From NCBI GenBank assembly GCA_009929855.1, contig RZZN01000039.1, forward strand, positions 1 through 34,480: DNA of 34,480 nt, read 5' to 3'. The stretch comes from Gammaproteobacteria bacterium (GTDB lineage Bacteria > Pseudomonadota > Gammaproteobacteria > Chromatiales > Chromatiaceae). The notes below the pieces were generated by a model. That model was not told where the DNA came from and searched no databases. It worked only from the letters and a program-made list of their open reading frames with translations. This document shows, piece after piece, positions 9,136-17,673 of the stretch. Positions within the stretch are counted from its first letter, which is position 1. Each line of letters opens with the position of its first letter. The position numbers and the translations under genes are program-made.

Positions 9136-10452
9136 ATGATCTCCACCGAACCTGCCCGCATTCTCGTCGTCGATGACACACCGACCAACATCGAGGTGCT
9201 GCTCGGGATCCTGGATCGGGATCATGAGATGAGTTTCGCGACCTCCGGAACGCAGGCGCTGGAGCTCTTGCAACGCAGCCAACTCCCCGATCTCATCCTG
9301 CTCGATGTCATGATGCCAGACCTGGACGGTTATCAGGTCTGTGAGCAGATCAAGTCCAATCCGCAGACCCGCGATATTCCGGTGATCTTCGTCACCGCCC
9401 GAACCGATGCGCAGAGCGAGACCCGGGCACTGAGATCGGGCGCGGTCGATTTCATCCACAAGCCGGTCAATTCATCGGTGGTGCGCGCGCGCGTCCATCT
9501 GCATCTGGAGTTGCGGCGACGCACTCTGGAGTTGGAGCGGAGCCTGGCCGAGATCGCGCGCGCCCATGAGCAATTACAAGTGCTGTGGCAGGCCATCGAG
9601 CAGAGTCCGACCTCGATCGTCATCACGGATCACCAATCCAACATCCAGTATGTCAATCCCTATTTCACACGCGAGACCGGCTATACGGCCACCGAGGTGC
9701 TGGGCCGAAACCCGCGGATCCTCCAGTCCGGCCTGACCGATCAGGCGGTATTCAAGTCAATGTGGGAGACGCTGCGACGCGGTGAGCCTTGGTTCGGCGA
9801 GCTCATCAACCGCCGCAAGAGTGGGGAGACCTACTGGGAGGAGGTCCATATCGCCCCAGTCAAGGATCCCCGCGACAAGATCGCGCATTATGTGGCGGTG
9901 AAGCTCAATGTGACTGAGCGCAAGCAAACGCTCGAACGACTGGCCCACATGGCCAATCACGACGTGCTGACCAATCTGCCCAACCGGGCCTTGTTCTTCG
10001 AGCGGCTCGATCAGGCCATGGGGCTGGCGCGCCGACGTGCCACCCGTTTGGCGTTGCTCTTCATCGATCTGGACAAATTCAAGCCGATCAACGATACCTG
10101 GGGCCATGCCGTCGGCGACCAGGTCTTGAAGGAGGTCGCGGATCGGTTGGTCGGGCGCGTGCGCAGCACCGACACGGTGGGGCGCATCGGTGGGGATGAA
10201 TTCGTCATCCTACTGAGCGAGATCACGGACGCGGCCGATGCGGCCGGGGTCGCCGAGCAGATCCGGTGTGTCTTGGCACAGCCCTTCCTGCACTCCAGTC
10301 TGCCCCTGGAGATCTCGGCGAGTATCGGCATCGCCATCTACCCAGACCACGGCGAGGACGCCATCACCTTGGCTCGGCATGCCGATGATGGCATGTATCA
10401 GGCCAAGCAGTCCGGCGGGGATCGTCTGCGTCTCTTCCAGTCGGACCCCTGA
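9136..10452 (+). CDS. Response regulator with PAS and GGDEF domains (diguanylate cyclase)
   Basis: This 438-residue protein has a receiver domain (about 7-125), with acidic pair Asp13-Asp14, phospho-acceptor Asp57 in LLDVMMPD and a conserved Lys in HKPV. A short coiled linker leads to a PAS/PAC domain (about 150-265) and a GGDEF domain (about 270-435). The catalytic motif is an intact GGDEF at 352-356. The product-inhibition I-site RSTD (343-346) sits exactly five residues upstream. There is no EAL domain, so it should make cyclic di-GMP in a phosphorylation-dependent way. A GGGG ribosome-binding stretch precedes the ATG at a usable distance. The next gene, a hybrid histidine kinase, begins 6 nt after the stop, making it the obvious candidate partner. 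Confidence 0.93.
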   Translation: MISTEPARILVVDDTPTNIEVLLGILDRDHEMSFATSGTQALELLQRSQLPDLILLDVMMPDLDGYQVCEQIKSNPQTRDIPVIFVTARTDAQSETRALRSGAVDFIHKPVNSSVVRARVHLHLELRRRTLELERSLAEIARAHEQLQVLWQAIEQSPTSIVITDHQSNIQYVNPYFTRETGYTATEVLGRNPRILQSGLTDQAVFKSMWETLRRGEPWFGELINRRKSGETYWEEVHIAPVKDPRDKIAHYVAVKLNVTERKQTLERLAHMANHDVLTNLPNRALFFERLDQAMGLARRRATRLALLFIDLDKFKPINDTWGHAVGDQVLKEVADRLVGRVRSTDTVGRIGGDEFVILLSEITDAADAAGVAEQIRCVLAQPFLHSSLPLEISASIGIAIYPDHGEDAITLARHADDGMYQAKQSGGDRLRLFQSDP

Positions 10453-10458
10453 GCCCGC

Positions 10459-12957
10459 GTGCCGACTTCACCGCAACCCAGGATCAGCCCGATCGCGCGT
10501 CTCGACGCAGCGTCCATGAGCGCCAAGACCGCGCGGGGATCCACGAGCGAGGAGCAGCGGCTCTGGCGGGCGCTGACGATTCGTTATGTGGTCGCGCTGT
10601 CGCTCGTCGCCTGTCTCGTCACCGCGGCCTGGATCAGTCTGCAGTTGGTCATCTCGGCCCAGGAGACCACGGCCGCCATCGTCAATGTCAGCGGCCGTCA
10701 GCGCATGCTCAGCCAGCGCACGGCACTGTTCGCGCTGCAGCTGGTCAAGGCGCCGCCGCTGGAGCGTCCCGATCGGCGCGAGCGGCTGCGTCAGACCATC
10801 GATCTGATGCAGGTCTCTCATCTCGGGTTGACCGGAGGCGACCCCGGGATGGGGCTACCGGGGCACATGTCGGAGGTGGTCCGGGCACTCTATTTCGAGG
10901 GCGATACGCCACTCGACCAACTGGTCCGTGACTATCTGGAGGCGGCGCGCGTCCTCCTGGATGCGCCGGACGAGCATCTGAGCGTCAACCATCCCGCCCT
11001 GCGACACATCCTCGCGATCGGTCCAAACGCTCTGCTGGCGGCGCTCGATGCGATGGTCTGGCAATACCAGCGCGAGGGCGAGGCGGCGGTCGCCAAGTTG
11101 AAGCGCATCGAGACCGCGGTCTGGCTGCTGACCCTGCTGTTGTTGGCGCTGGAGGCCGGCTTCATCTTCCGTCCCTTCAGTCGGCGTGTGCGCCAGCTGG
11201 TCGGCCAGCTGAATCAGGCCCAGCGTGGCCTGGAGCAGCACCGGGACACGCTTGCCGAGCAGGTCGCGGCACGCACCCGCGAGCTGCAGGACTATCGCGA
11301 TCATCTCGAGGAGATGGTCGTGGAGCGCACCGCCGAGCTGGAGATGGCCCGGTGCAAGGCCGAGGCGGCCAGCGCGGCCAAGGATCAGTTTGTCGCCAAC
11401 ATGAGCCACGAGATTCGCACGCCCATGAATGCGGTGCTCGGGCTGCTCGATCTACTCGCCGACACGCGTCTCGATGCCGAGCAGGCCGATTCGGTGCGCA
11501 AGATCCGCCAGGCCGCCAAGGCACTGCTGCAGATCTTGAACGACATCCTCGACCTGACCAAGCTCGGTGCCGGTGCGATGAGGATCGAGCCGCGGCCCTT
11601 CGTGCTCGACGCCGTGCTGCAACAGTGCCTCGAGCTCTTCTCCGCCTCCGCCCGGGGCAAGGGGCTGACGCTGGCCATCCTGTCTTCGCCGATCCTGTCA
11701 TCGGCCTTTCGCGGCGATCCACTGCGTCTGGGACAGATCCTGAACAACCTGGTTGGCAATGCCATCAAGTTCACCGACCAGGGGCGCGTGGAGGTCGCGG
11801 TCCAGGCACTGGACTGCAGCGGCGAGCGGCAACGGTTGCGCTTCGAGGTGCGTGATACCGGCATCGGTCTCATGCCCGCGCAGACCGTGGCGCTCTTTGA
11901 GCCCTTCAGTCAAGCCGACGAGACCACCACGCGTCGCTTTGGCGGCAGTGGGCTTGGACTGGCCATCAGCAAGCAGCTGGTCGAGCTGATGGGTGGTGAG
12001 ATCGGTGTCGAGAGCCGCCCGGGCGAGGGCAGCACCTTTTGGATCGAGCTGGCGCTGGAGCCGGTCTCGGTCAGCGAGGCCGCGGCCGCCACCCCCCGGG
12101 AGACGTCCACCAGTCCATTCGAGCACGCCGCCGCGGTCAGCGGGGCCGAGCTGCTGCTCGTCGAGGACAACCTCATCAACCAGGAGGTGGCACTGGCATT
12201 GCTCGGCAAGATGGGCATGCGTGTCACCCTGGCCAATCATGGCCGCGAGGCACTGGAGCGGCTCGAGGAGCGGCGCTTCGACCTGGTACTGATGGATCTG
12301 CACATGCCGGTGATGGATGGCCTGGAGGCCACCGCTGCCATCCGCGCCCGCCCGTGGGGCCACGACATCCCCATCATCGCCATGACTGCCGCGGCACTCG
12401 ACAGCGACCGCGAGAAGGTGCTGGCCGCTGGCATGAACGACCATGTCGCCAAGCCGGTGGACCCCTGGCGGCTCGCCGCGGTGCTCTTGCGCTGGTTGTC
12501 GGCGACGCCCGTCCCCCGGTCCGAGTCGAACCCCGCGGACTCGACCGACCGGTGTCCGGCGCGGCAGGCCCCCGAGCAGCCTTGTGTGTTGTTGGTGGAC
12601 GGTGATCCGGCGAGCCTGCGTCTGGCCGCCGAGGTCCTGGAGAATGACTACACCCTCATGGTTGCCATCAACGCCGGCGACGCCCTGAAGCTGGCCGCGA
12701 GGGGGCCCGATCTGATCCTACTCGATCAGTATCTGCCGGACATCGACGGCTTGGAGGTCTGCCGCCGACTCAAGGCCGCTCCGGCGAGCGCCAGCATCCC
12801 GGTGATCCTCGTCACCGACCGCCATGACCCGGCATTGGAGACCACGGCACTCGCGGCCGGCGCGCTGGATCTCATCGTCAAGCCCTATAGCGCCGAGCTG
12901 CTGTGCGCTCGCGTGCGCGCCCAGATCACGCTCGGCGCACATGCAACCGCGCGGTGA
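10459..12957 (+). CDS. Hybrid sensor histidine kinase with PilJ-like sensor and two receiver domains
   Basis: This 832-residue kinase has one membrane helix at about 48-70 and another at about 222-242, bounding a periplasmic domain. That domain opens with [12 protein letters not shown], the signature of PilJ/NarX-type sensor modules. A long coiled coil (about 245-300) leads to HisKA with His317 in NMSHEIRTP. The ATPase domain has an N-box ([10 protein letters not shown]), G1 (DTGIGL) and G2 (GGSGLGLAI). Receiver 1 is canonical, with Asp613 in LMDLHMP. Receiver 2 keeps an acceptor Asp756 but has VDGD (714-716), in which one of the two adjacent acidic residues is Gly. No Hpt domain is present, so relay to the upstream cyclase would be direct or use another protein. 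The GTG start at 10459 lacks a clear ribosome site; ATG at 10516 is an alternative. Confidence 0.92.
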   Translation: MPTSPQPRISPIARLDAASMSAKTARGSTSEEQRLWRALTIRYVVALSLVACLVTAAWISLQLVISAQETTAAIVNVSGRQRMLSQRTALFALQLVKAPPLERPDRRERLRQTIDLMQVSHLGLTGGDPGMGLPGHMSEVVRALYFEGDTPLDQLVRDYLEAARVLLDAPDEHLSVNHPALRHILAIGPNALLAALDAMVWQYQREGEAAVAKLKRIETAVWLLTLLLLALEAGFIFRPFSRRVRQLVGQLNQAQRGLEQHRDTLAEQVAARTRELQDYRDHLEEMVVERTAELEMARCKAEAASAAKDQFVANMSHEIRTPMNAVLGLLDLLADTRLDAEQADSVRKIRQAAKALLQILNDILDLTKLGAGAMRIEPRPFVLDAVLQQCLELFSASARGKGLTLAILSSPILSSAFRGDPLRLGQILNNLVGNAIKFTDQGRVEVAVQALDCSGERQRLRFEVRDTGIGLMPAQTVALFEPFSQADETTTRRFGGSGLGLAISKQLVELMGGEIGVESRPGEGSTFWIELALEPVSVSEAAAATPRETSTSPFEHAAAVSGAELLLVEDNLINQEVALALLGKMGMRVTLANHGREALERLEERRFDLVLMDLHMPVMDGLEATAAIRARPWGHDIPIIAMTAAALDSDREKVLAAGMNDHVAKPVDPWRLAAVLLRWLSATPVPRSESNPADSTDRCPARQAPEQPCVLLVDGDPASLRLAAEVLENDYTLMVAINAGDALKLAARGPDLILLDQYLPDIDGLEVCRRLKAAPASASIPVILVTDRHDPALETTALAAGALDLIVKPYSAELLCARVRAQITLGAHATAR

Positions 12958-12971
12958 TGGTGCCAGCCGCT

Positions 12972-13454
12972 CTAGCAGGCCATGGCGACCACGGTTGGCT
13001 GCAGCAGCCGCAATGCGTCGGCGGTGCGTAGTGAGATGATGTAGCCCCGCTTGCCACCGTTGAGATAGATGCGCGGCAGCTCGGCGATCCCGGCCTCGCA
13101 ATAGACCGGCATGGCGCGGCGGGTCGCGAACGGCGAGGTGCCGCCGACCTGATAGCCGGAATGCTTGTCGGCGATTGCTGGCGCACAGGGCTCCACGCGC
13201 TTGACCCCGATCGCCCGGGCGAGTGCCTGGGTCGACACCTGACGATCGCCATGCATGAGCACGATCATGGGATTGCCGCGCTCGTCCTGCATGAGCAGTG
13301 TCTTGATGACCAGGTGCTCGTCGACCCCGGTCACGCGTGCGAATTGTGCCGTCCCGCCGCCCTCGACATAATCATAGGGGTGACCGGTGAATGGGATCTT
13401 GGCCGCGCGCAGTGCGCGCACCGCCTGGGTGACGGGTTCTTTCTCGACTTTCAT
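12972..13454 (-). CDS. ybaK: Aminoacyl-tRNA deacylase, YbaK/EbsC family
   Basis: This 160-residue protein is of the YbaK type, which hydrolyses Cys-tRNA(Pro) and similar mischarged tRNAs in the cytoplasm. Supporting motifs are the conserved Lys in VIKTLLM, the GYQVGGTSPF loop, which corresponds to GYVxGGxSP in YbaK, and a C-terminal LNGGKRGYIISL strand pair. The ATG at 13454 gives the usual family length; in-frame starts further upstream (ATG 13478, TTG 13499) add residues outside the fold. It converges on the histidine kinase gene with only 14 nt between the stops and has no functional link to it. Confidence 0.9.
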   Translation of the reverse strand: MKVEKEPVTQAVRALRAAKIPFTGHPYDYVEGGGTAQFARVTGVDEHLVIKTLLMQDERGNPMIVLMHGDRQVSTQALARAIGVKRVEPCAPAIADKHSGYQVGGTSPFATRRAMPVYCEAGIAELPRIYLNGGKRGYIISLRTADALRLLQPTVVAMAC

Positions 13455-13649
13455 GCCACGATTGTGACCCAGGGCCATGGCCCTTGCCAAGGGTGTCAAG
13501 ACATGACCACCGGAGCGTGCTCGAGGTTCGACCAGGCGGCCGGATGCATGGCTTCAAGTGTTTAGAAATCAATCATCTGACTCTCGCTGAGAGGCCGATT
13601 TCGAGCCGCTCGGTGATGACTCACGGCACTGCATCGCAGCGGGGAAACC

Positions 13650-15095
13650 ATGTCAGGTCCGAGTTATCATGCTGGCTTTGCGTTCACGAGATCCCCCGAC
13701 TTGAAGAGGTCACTCCAGCCCGCCGCCGCGCCTATCCGCCACGCACGGAGCCATGCTTGGACGGCGGCCGGTCTGCCCTGGCTGCTGTTGACGTCGTTCC
13801 TGCTCAGCGGCGGCTGCGCCACGACTCGCGCGCCCACGCCAGTGGCCGAGGGTCAGGAGATCAGGCGCGTGGATGTGGAGCGGGTGCGTCCACCGCGTTG
13901 GTCGTCCGCCGAGGTCGGTATGCCGGCCGGGTCATCCGCGGATGGTGCGGGTCGGGTACTCTTCGATGATCCGAGCGTGACCCCCGTACTCTTCAGCCCT
14001 GATCCCGAGCTGATGCGCGCCGAGGTCGCCGCTGAGTGTCGCGCGGTGCGCGCCATGGGCTTGACCGATGGCTTGAGCCCATTGGTCGTGACACTCTATC
14101 TGTCGGTTGCTGATCCGGCCGAGGCGACCGCCGCCCTGATCGGCGGTGATTGCGCGCCGGTCGATGAGATCGTCCGCGAGATGATCGCCAAGGGTGGCCC
14201 GGAGGTTGCGCCCGCCGTGCTTGCGGGTGCACGCATGAGCAACCCAGGCGGGAACCGGCGCGCGCTCGATGTGGCGGCCGCGCAAGGGCTCACGCGCCAT
14301 GCCGCGGCCCGGGGTCTGGATGTCGGCCCGGTCCGCGGCACGCGCCACCAGGCGATGGCCTACCATCCTTCCGTGGCCGAGGCGGCGCGGGTGCGGCGCT
14401 CCGAGGGCCAGGATCAGCAACTCTATCGTCAGGCCGTACCGGGCTTTGGGGTCTATACCTTCGTGTTGATCGGGGCCGACTTGGAGGGGTTTTCAGTGGC
14501 CGACCACTTCAGGCATCGCGAGCTCTTTCGTCTCATCGAGACCTATGCGCCCGGACAGGGCGCCGACCCGATCGCACCGAGTCCAGGGATGCATGTCTTT
14601 CTGGTGCCGGTCGATGCCGAGTTGAGCGTCGCCCCCCTGTCGAGCCAGGTCTCGGCCGATCTCGCCGACCGGATGCGTCTGGCCTTGATCGCCGAGCTGA
14701 ATCGGCGTGGACAGGCGCGCGTGGCGGAGCGTCTGGCACGTGCACGCGGCCCCTTCCTGGTGGCGTCACTGGGGCCGACGCTGTTGTCCGAGGCGCTGGA
14801 TCGGCCCTTGCTGATCGCCGATCTGTCGGCCCTGGGGGCCGAGCATCTCTATGGCGTGGTGGATGCCTTCGATCGCGCCATTCCGCCCGAGTCCAGTGGC
14901 ACCATGGCGAGCCTGAGCGCGATCCGCGAGCGGCTCCAGGCGGTCGTGCCGGGCGGTTCCGACGCGCGCGCTGGTGCAGCGGCGGCGGATGAGGAATGGA
15001 TCTTCATGGTCGAGAGCGCGCCGGAGGCGTCCGCCGAGTCACCCCCGCTGGATGACCGCGCACTCGATCTCAGGCGCGACCGCGCCAGCATCTGA
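13650..15095 (+). CDS. Putative lipoprotein of unknown function
   Basis: I do not recognise this 481-residue protein. After a 36-residue charged N-region, a hydrophobic segment (about 37-55) ends in LLSGGC, a slightly imperfect lipobox with Cys56, so an envelope lipoprotein is likely. The mature part is Ala-, Arg- and Glu-rich. It has only two further cysteines, Cys130 and Cys168, which could form a disulfide. A motif-like block GVYTFVLIGADLEGFSVADHF (about 265) begins a second, more hydrophobic half, and the tail after about 435 is low complexity. No catalytic motif or repeat is evident. GGGGAAACC before the ATG at 13650 is a fair ribosome site. The next gene starts 32 nt downstream on the same strand, so the two probably form an operon. 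Confidence 0.75.
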   Translation: MSGPSYHAGFAFTRSPDLKRSLQPAAAPIRHARSHAWTAAGLPWLLLTSFLLSGGCATTRAPTPVAEGQEIRRVDVERVRPPRWSSAEVGMPAGSSADGAGRVLFDDPSVTPVLFSPDPELMRAEVAAECRAVRAMGLTDGLSPLVVTLYLSVADPAEATAALIGGDCAPVDEIVREMIAKGGPEVAPAVLAGARMSNPGGNRRALDVAAAQGLTRHAAARGLDVGPVRGTRHQAMAYHPSVAEAARVRRSEGQDQQLYRQAVPGFGVYTFVLIGADLEGFSVADHFRHRELFRLIETYAPGQGADPIAPSPGMHVFLVPVDAELSVAPLSSQVSADLADRMRLALIAELNRRGQARVAERLARARGPFLVASLGPTLLSEALDRPLLIADLSALGAEHLYGVVDAFDRAIPPESSGTMASLSAIRERLQAVVPGGSDARAGAAAADEEWIFMVESAPEASAESPPLDDRALDLRRDRASI

Positions 15096-15127
15096 TCAAC
15101 GGCTTCACCAGGCCTGGAGACTGAGCG

Positions 15128-15745
15128 ATGAACATCATTCCATCCGGGGTCGGCAGCTTGCTGCGTTTTCTCATCGGCATCTTTCTGCTGCAGGGCGTCA
15201 CGGGTCTGCTGGTCTACACGGCGTTGAGCACCGACTGGACCAGGACCTGGCCGCTCTTTCTCTTGTTGGCGGTCTCGATCGGGACGCTCGTGGCCTTTTG
15301 GTTCAATACCATCGTCGCGGCTGATCGACATCGCACGGTGTCGCGTATCAGCGAGCGATTCTCAAAGGAGCGTGAACGGATCCGTGTCAAGGCCGAGCAG
15401 GTCCGCGCCAAGGTCGGTCGTGATCACGCACGGCTCCAAGCGAAGGCCCGTGGCGGCACGCTCAGCGCCAACCTGAAGACCGGCGCGGTGGTCGGCGGGG
15501 CGCTCGGTCTGGGCGTGGCGATGCTCTTGGCCCAGTTCGTGACGGTCGGACTCTTGACCCTGACGACCGCGGGTGGCGCGGCGCTCGGCTATTCGGTGCG
15601 CGTGCGTCAGGAGAAACGCATCGTCGCCAAGCGTCTCGCCGCGGAAGACCGTCTGCTGCTGGTTGAGCCCGAGACCGAATCGCCGCGCCGCCGTCTGCTC
15701 GGTCGCAAGTCCGAGTCAGGCCGGGACGAGCGCGAGCCGCTCTAA
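15128..15745 (+). CDS. Membrane protein of unknown function
   Basis: This 205-residue protein matches no family I can name. Two membrane helices (about 9-31 and 37-60) are followed by a strongly basic, heptad-like stretch (about 66-108, many R, K, E and A), probably a cytoplasmic coiled coil. A Gly/Ala/Leu-rich hydrophobic hairpin follows (about 118-156), the sort of segment seen in glycine-zipper proteins. The tail is highly charged (about 160-205). GGAG lies 8 nt before the ATG. It follows the lipoprotein gene by 32 nt and is likely expressed with it; together they could form an envelope complex, which is inference from position only. Confidence 0.75.
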   Translation: MNIIPSGVGSLLRFLIGIFLLQGVTGLLVYTALSTDWTRTWPLFLLLAVSIGTLVAFWFNTIVAADRHRTVSRISERFSKERERIRVKAEQVRAKVGRDHARLQAKARGGTLSANLKTGAVVGGALGLGVAMLLAQFVTVGLLTLTTAGGAALGYSVRVRQEKRIVAKRLAAEDRLLLVEPETESPRRRLLGRKSESGRDEREPL

Positions 15746-15811
15746 CGCGCGTTCAGGCGGTTCGTGGTGGGGTGGCTTGGCGCGCGCGGCGCACTCGTCC
15801 GCGCGTCCAGC

Positions 15812-17365
15812 TCAGGTGCCCGACCCTGTCAAGGCCGCGGCCAGGTCATAATAGAGCAGGGTCGTCGCAATCCCGACGCTGCCGATGATCAAGAAGGGCA
15901 GGAGGAGCTTCTTGAACAGATTGCGGTCACCAAGACCAAACACCAGGAAGAGCTTCATGAAGGTGTTCGAGATGGCGCCCAGCACCAGGTTGAAGCTGGC
16001 CCAGTCGATGTGGATCAAGCCCGCGGCCTGGAGGCTGCTGACTGAAAAGGCGATCGCGTCGGCGTCGGTCAGGCCGCTGACCAAGGCGATGATCGGCAGC
16101 CAGGCGTCGCCCAGATAGTGTGTGGCGAGCCGGGTGAAGATGAGGATCGCGGCAAACACCAGACCGAAGCTCACGGCTGCCTTCAGACTGAAGGGGTTGT
16201 CGAACTTGACCTGGGGCGGTGCCAACGCGGGTTGCCGTGAGCGCACGAAGAGCAGGGCGGCGATGAGCGCGCCGGTCAGCGTCATGATCCCCAGTGGGAC
16301 CGCGATGTTTTTCATCAAGGCCGGATTGACCACCGCGATCTCCAAGAGCAGGCGTGGAAACATGATGGTGCTTGCCAGGATGATGGCCATGGCGAATAGC
16401 GAATTGCCTCCCGGCGACTCGATGCTGCGGCGGGCGAAGCTCAGTGTCGTCACGGTACTCGAGACCAGGCCGCCGATCAGTCCGGTCAACCCGATCCCGG
16501 CACTGCTGCCGATCAGTTTGATCAGGACATAGCCGGCGAAGCTGACGAACGAGACGAGCACGACGATCAGCCACAGCATGTAGGGGCGGACAGCCGAGGC
16601 CATGACCTCGATGAATTCGATGTCCAGACCCTCGCGCACGCGGTTCTCGACATGCACCTCCGTGATCTCGCCCTCGCTCAGCAGCCCGCTCGCGGTGGTG
16701 CGCGAGACGCGGTCGATGACGATGGTGCCGATCCGCTCCAGATTCGCGCCGATGATCTCGACCTGCCGCTCCGGAGCAAGTTGAGCCTTGGGTGCCAGGG
16801 CGATCTCCACCCGTCCGCTGTCCAGATTCACGGCCGTCACCTCGCCGACCGGATGGCTCAGGTAGGTATCGAGCGAGTGCCGCGGGAGTATCGGCAGGAC
16901 GATGAAGGTGATGGTCAGGAAGAGCAGGACCGCGCGCATCTCATGGACCTGCACGTGTGCGCGGAAGCTCTTGATGGTGTGCTTGGGGAAGAGGATCCCG
17001 AGGGCCAGGAGGGCCAGCGCGATGGCGAGCACCGTGGAGCCGCGCATGATGAGGACCCCGAGAAAGAAGGTCAGCACCGCGGCCAATTCGGTGGTGATTC
17101 CAGGGCCGTGGAAGCGCTGAGCCCAGTAGCTGGAGAGGATCAGCACCAGAAAGCCGGTGAAGGCGGCCAGGATCAACCAGGCGGATTCGTACTGGATCGC
17201 GGCATAGCTGGAGACGGCGCCGAGTATGGCGAAGAGGACGAAGTCCCGGATCCCTATCGTGACACTATCCTGATCGCGCAACTCGCGCTCGAGCCCGATC
17301 AGGAATCCTAACAACGCGGCTAGGCCGAATTGGGCGAAGAGCTGGGTGAGGTCGTCTTGAGGCAT
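15812..17365 (-). CDS. MgtC/SapB N-terminal and DUF4010 family membrane protein
   Basis: This 517-residue protein is highly hydrophobic, with about 12 membrane segments. The N-terminal part carries the MgtC/SapB signature (LLGFLIGLERELR and following helices, about 12-130). A soluble insert at about 165-230 looks like a small beta domain. The C-terminal half (about 265-515) is the DUF4010 membrane domain with stretches such as GLIGGLVSSTVTTLSFA and LVSGLTDADAIAFS. The family occurs widely in bacteria and its transport role is unproven; MgtC itself is linked to Mg limitation and ATP synthase control, which need not apply here. ATG at 17365 is preferred because GGGA lies 6 nt upstream; ATG 17377 is possible. 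It converges with the preceding membrane protein gene. Confidence 0.85.
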   Translation of the reverse strand: MPQDDLTQLFAQFGLAALLGFLIGLERELRDQDSVTIGIRDFVLFAILGAVSSYAAIQYESAWLILAAFTGFLVLILSSYWAQRFHGPGITTELAAVLTFFLGVLIMRGSTVLAIALALLALGILFPKHTIKSFRAHVQVHEMRAVLLFLTITFIVLPILPRHSLDTYLSHPVGEVTAVNLDSGRVEIALAPKAQLAPERQVEIIGANLERIGTIVIDRVSRTTASGLLSEGEITEVHVENRVREGLDIEFIEVMASAVRPYMLWLIVVLVSFVSFAGYVLIKLIGSSAGIGLTGLIGGLVSSTVTTLSFARRSIESPGGNSLFAMAIILASTIMFPRLLLEIAVVNPALMKNIAVPLGIMTLTGALIAALLFVRSRQPALAPPQVKFDNPFSLKAAVSFGLVFAAILIFTRLATHYLGDAWLPIIALVSGLTDADAIAFSVSSLQAAGLIHIDWASFNLVLGAISNTFMKLFLVFGLGDRNLFKKLLLPFLIIGSVGIATTLLYYDLAAALTGSGT

Positions 17366-17673
17366 GAGCGATCCCATTAGTGGTCGATGACTGACCCATG
17401 GCTCACCGCTAGGGGTGAATGGCGCGGGCGGCACGCTCGCCGATCAGTTAGCCGGCAGGCGTTGTCACAAAAGCGTAACATTTCCATGGCATCGATGGGA
17501 ATGCCCCCAAGACGACCCATTGACACTAAATTCGATCCCGTCAACCAAGGATTCCCGCGCGGGGCCTGAAGACCCCCAAGGGAGTCGGGGGTCCGCCAGT
17601 GGAGTCGGGACCCGCCAGGGGAGTCTGAGGCCCGCCAGGGGAGTCGGGGCGTCCTCGCCCCGCTGAACATCGG
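17366..17673. repeat. Intergenic block with 19-20-bp tandem repeats of the dispersed family
   Basis: This 308-base stretch separates two minus-strand genes and shows no credible gene. From 17565 to 17662 it holds about four degenerate tandem units of the form CCGCCAGGGGAGTCGGGGC, with CCGCCAG starts at 17593, 17612 and 17632 (spacing 19-20). The last unit contains GGAGTCGGGGCGTCCTCGCC (17640-17659), identical to 79-98. The segment GGGGCCTGAAGACCCC (17561-17576) resembles the hairpin at 36-51. The block ends 12 bases before the stop codon of the methyltransferase gene, so it lies just beyond that gene's 3' end. Confidence 0.8.

Noticed and set aside
13484-13969. 161-codon frame overlapping the lipoprotein start
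   Set aside because: It overlaps the better supported lipoprotein gene, which has a signal sequence and lipobox; the overlapping frame has neither.
17593-17660. Possible CRISPR-like array
   Set aside because: Units are only 19-20 bp, directly tandem with no spacers, degenerate, and no cas gene is in the window.
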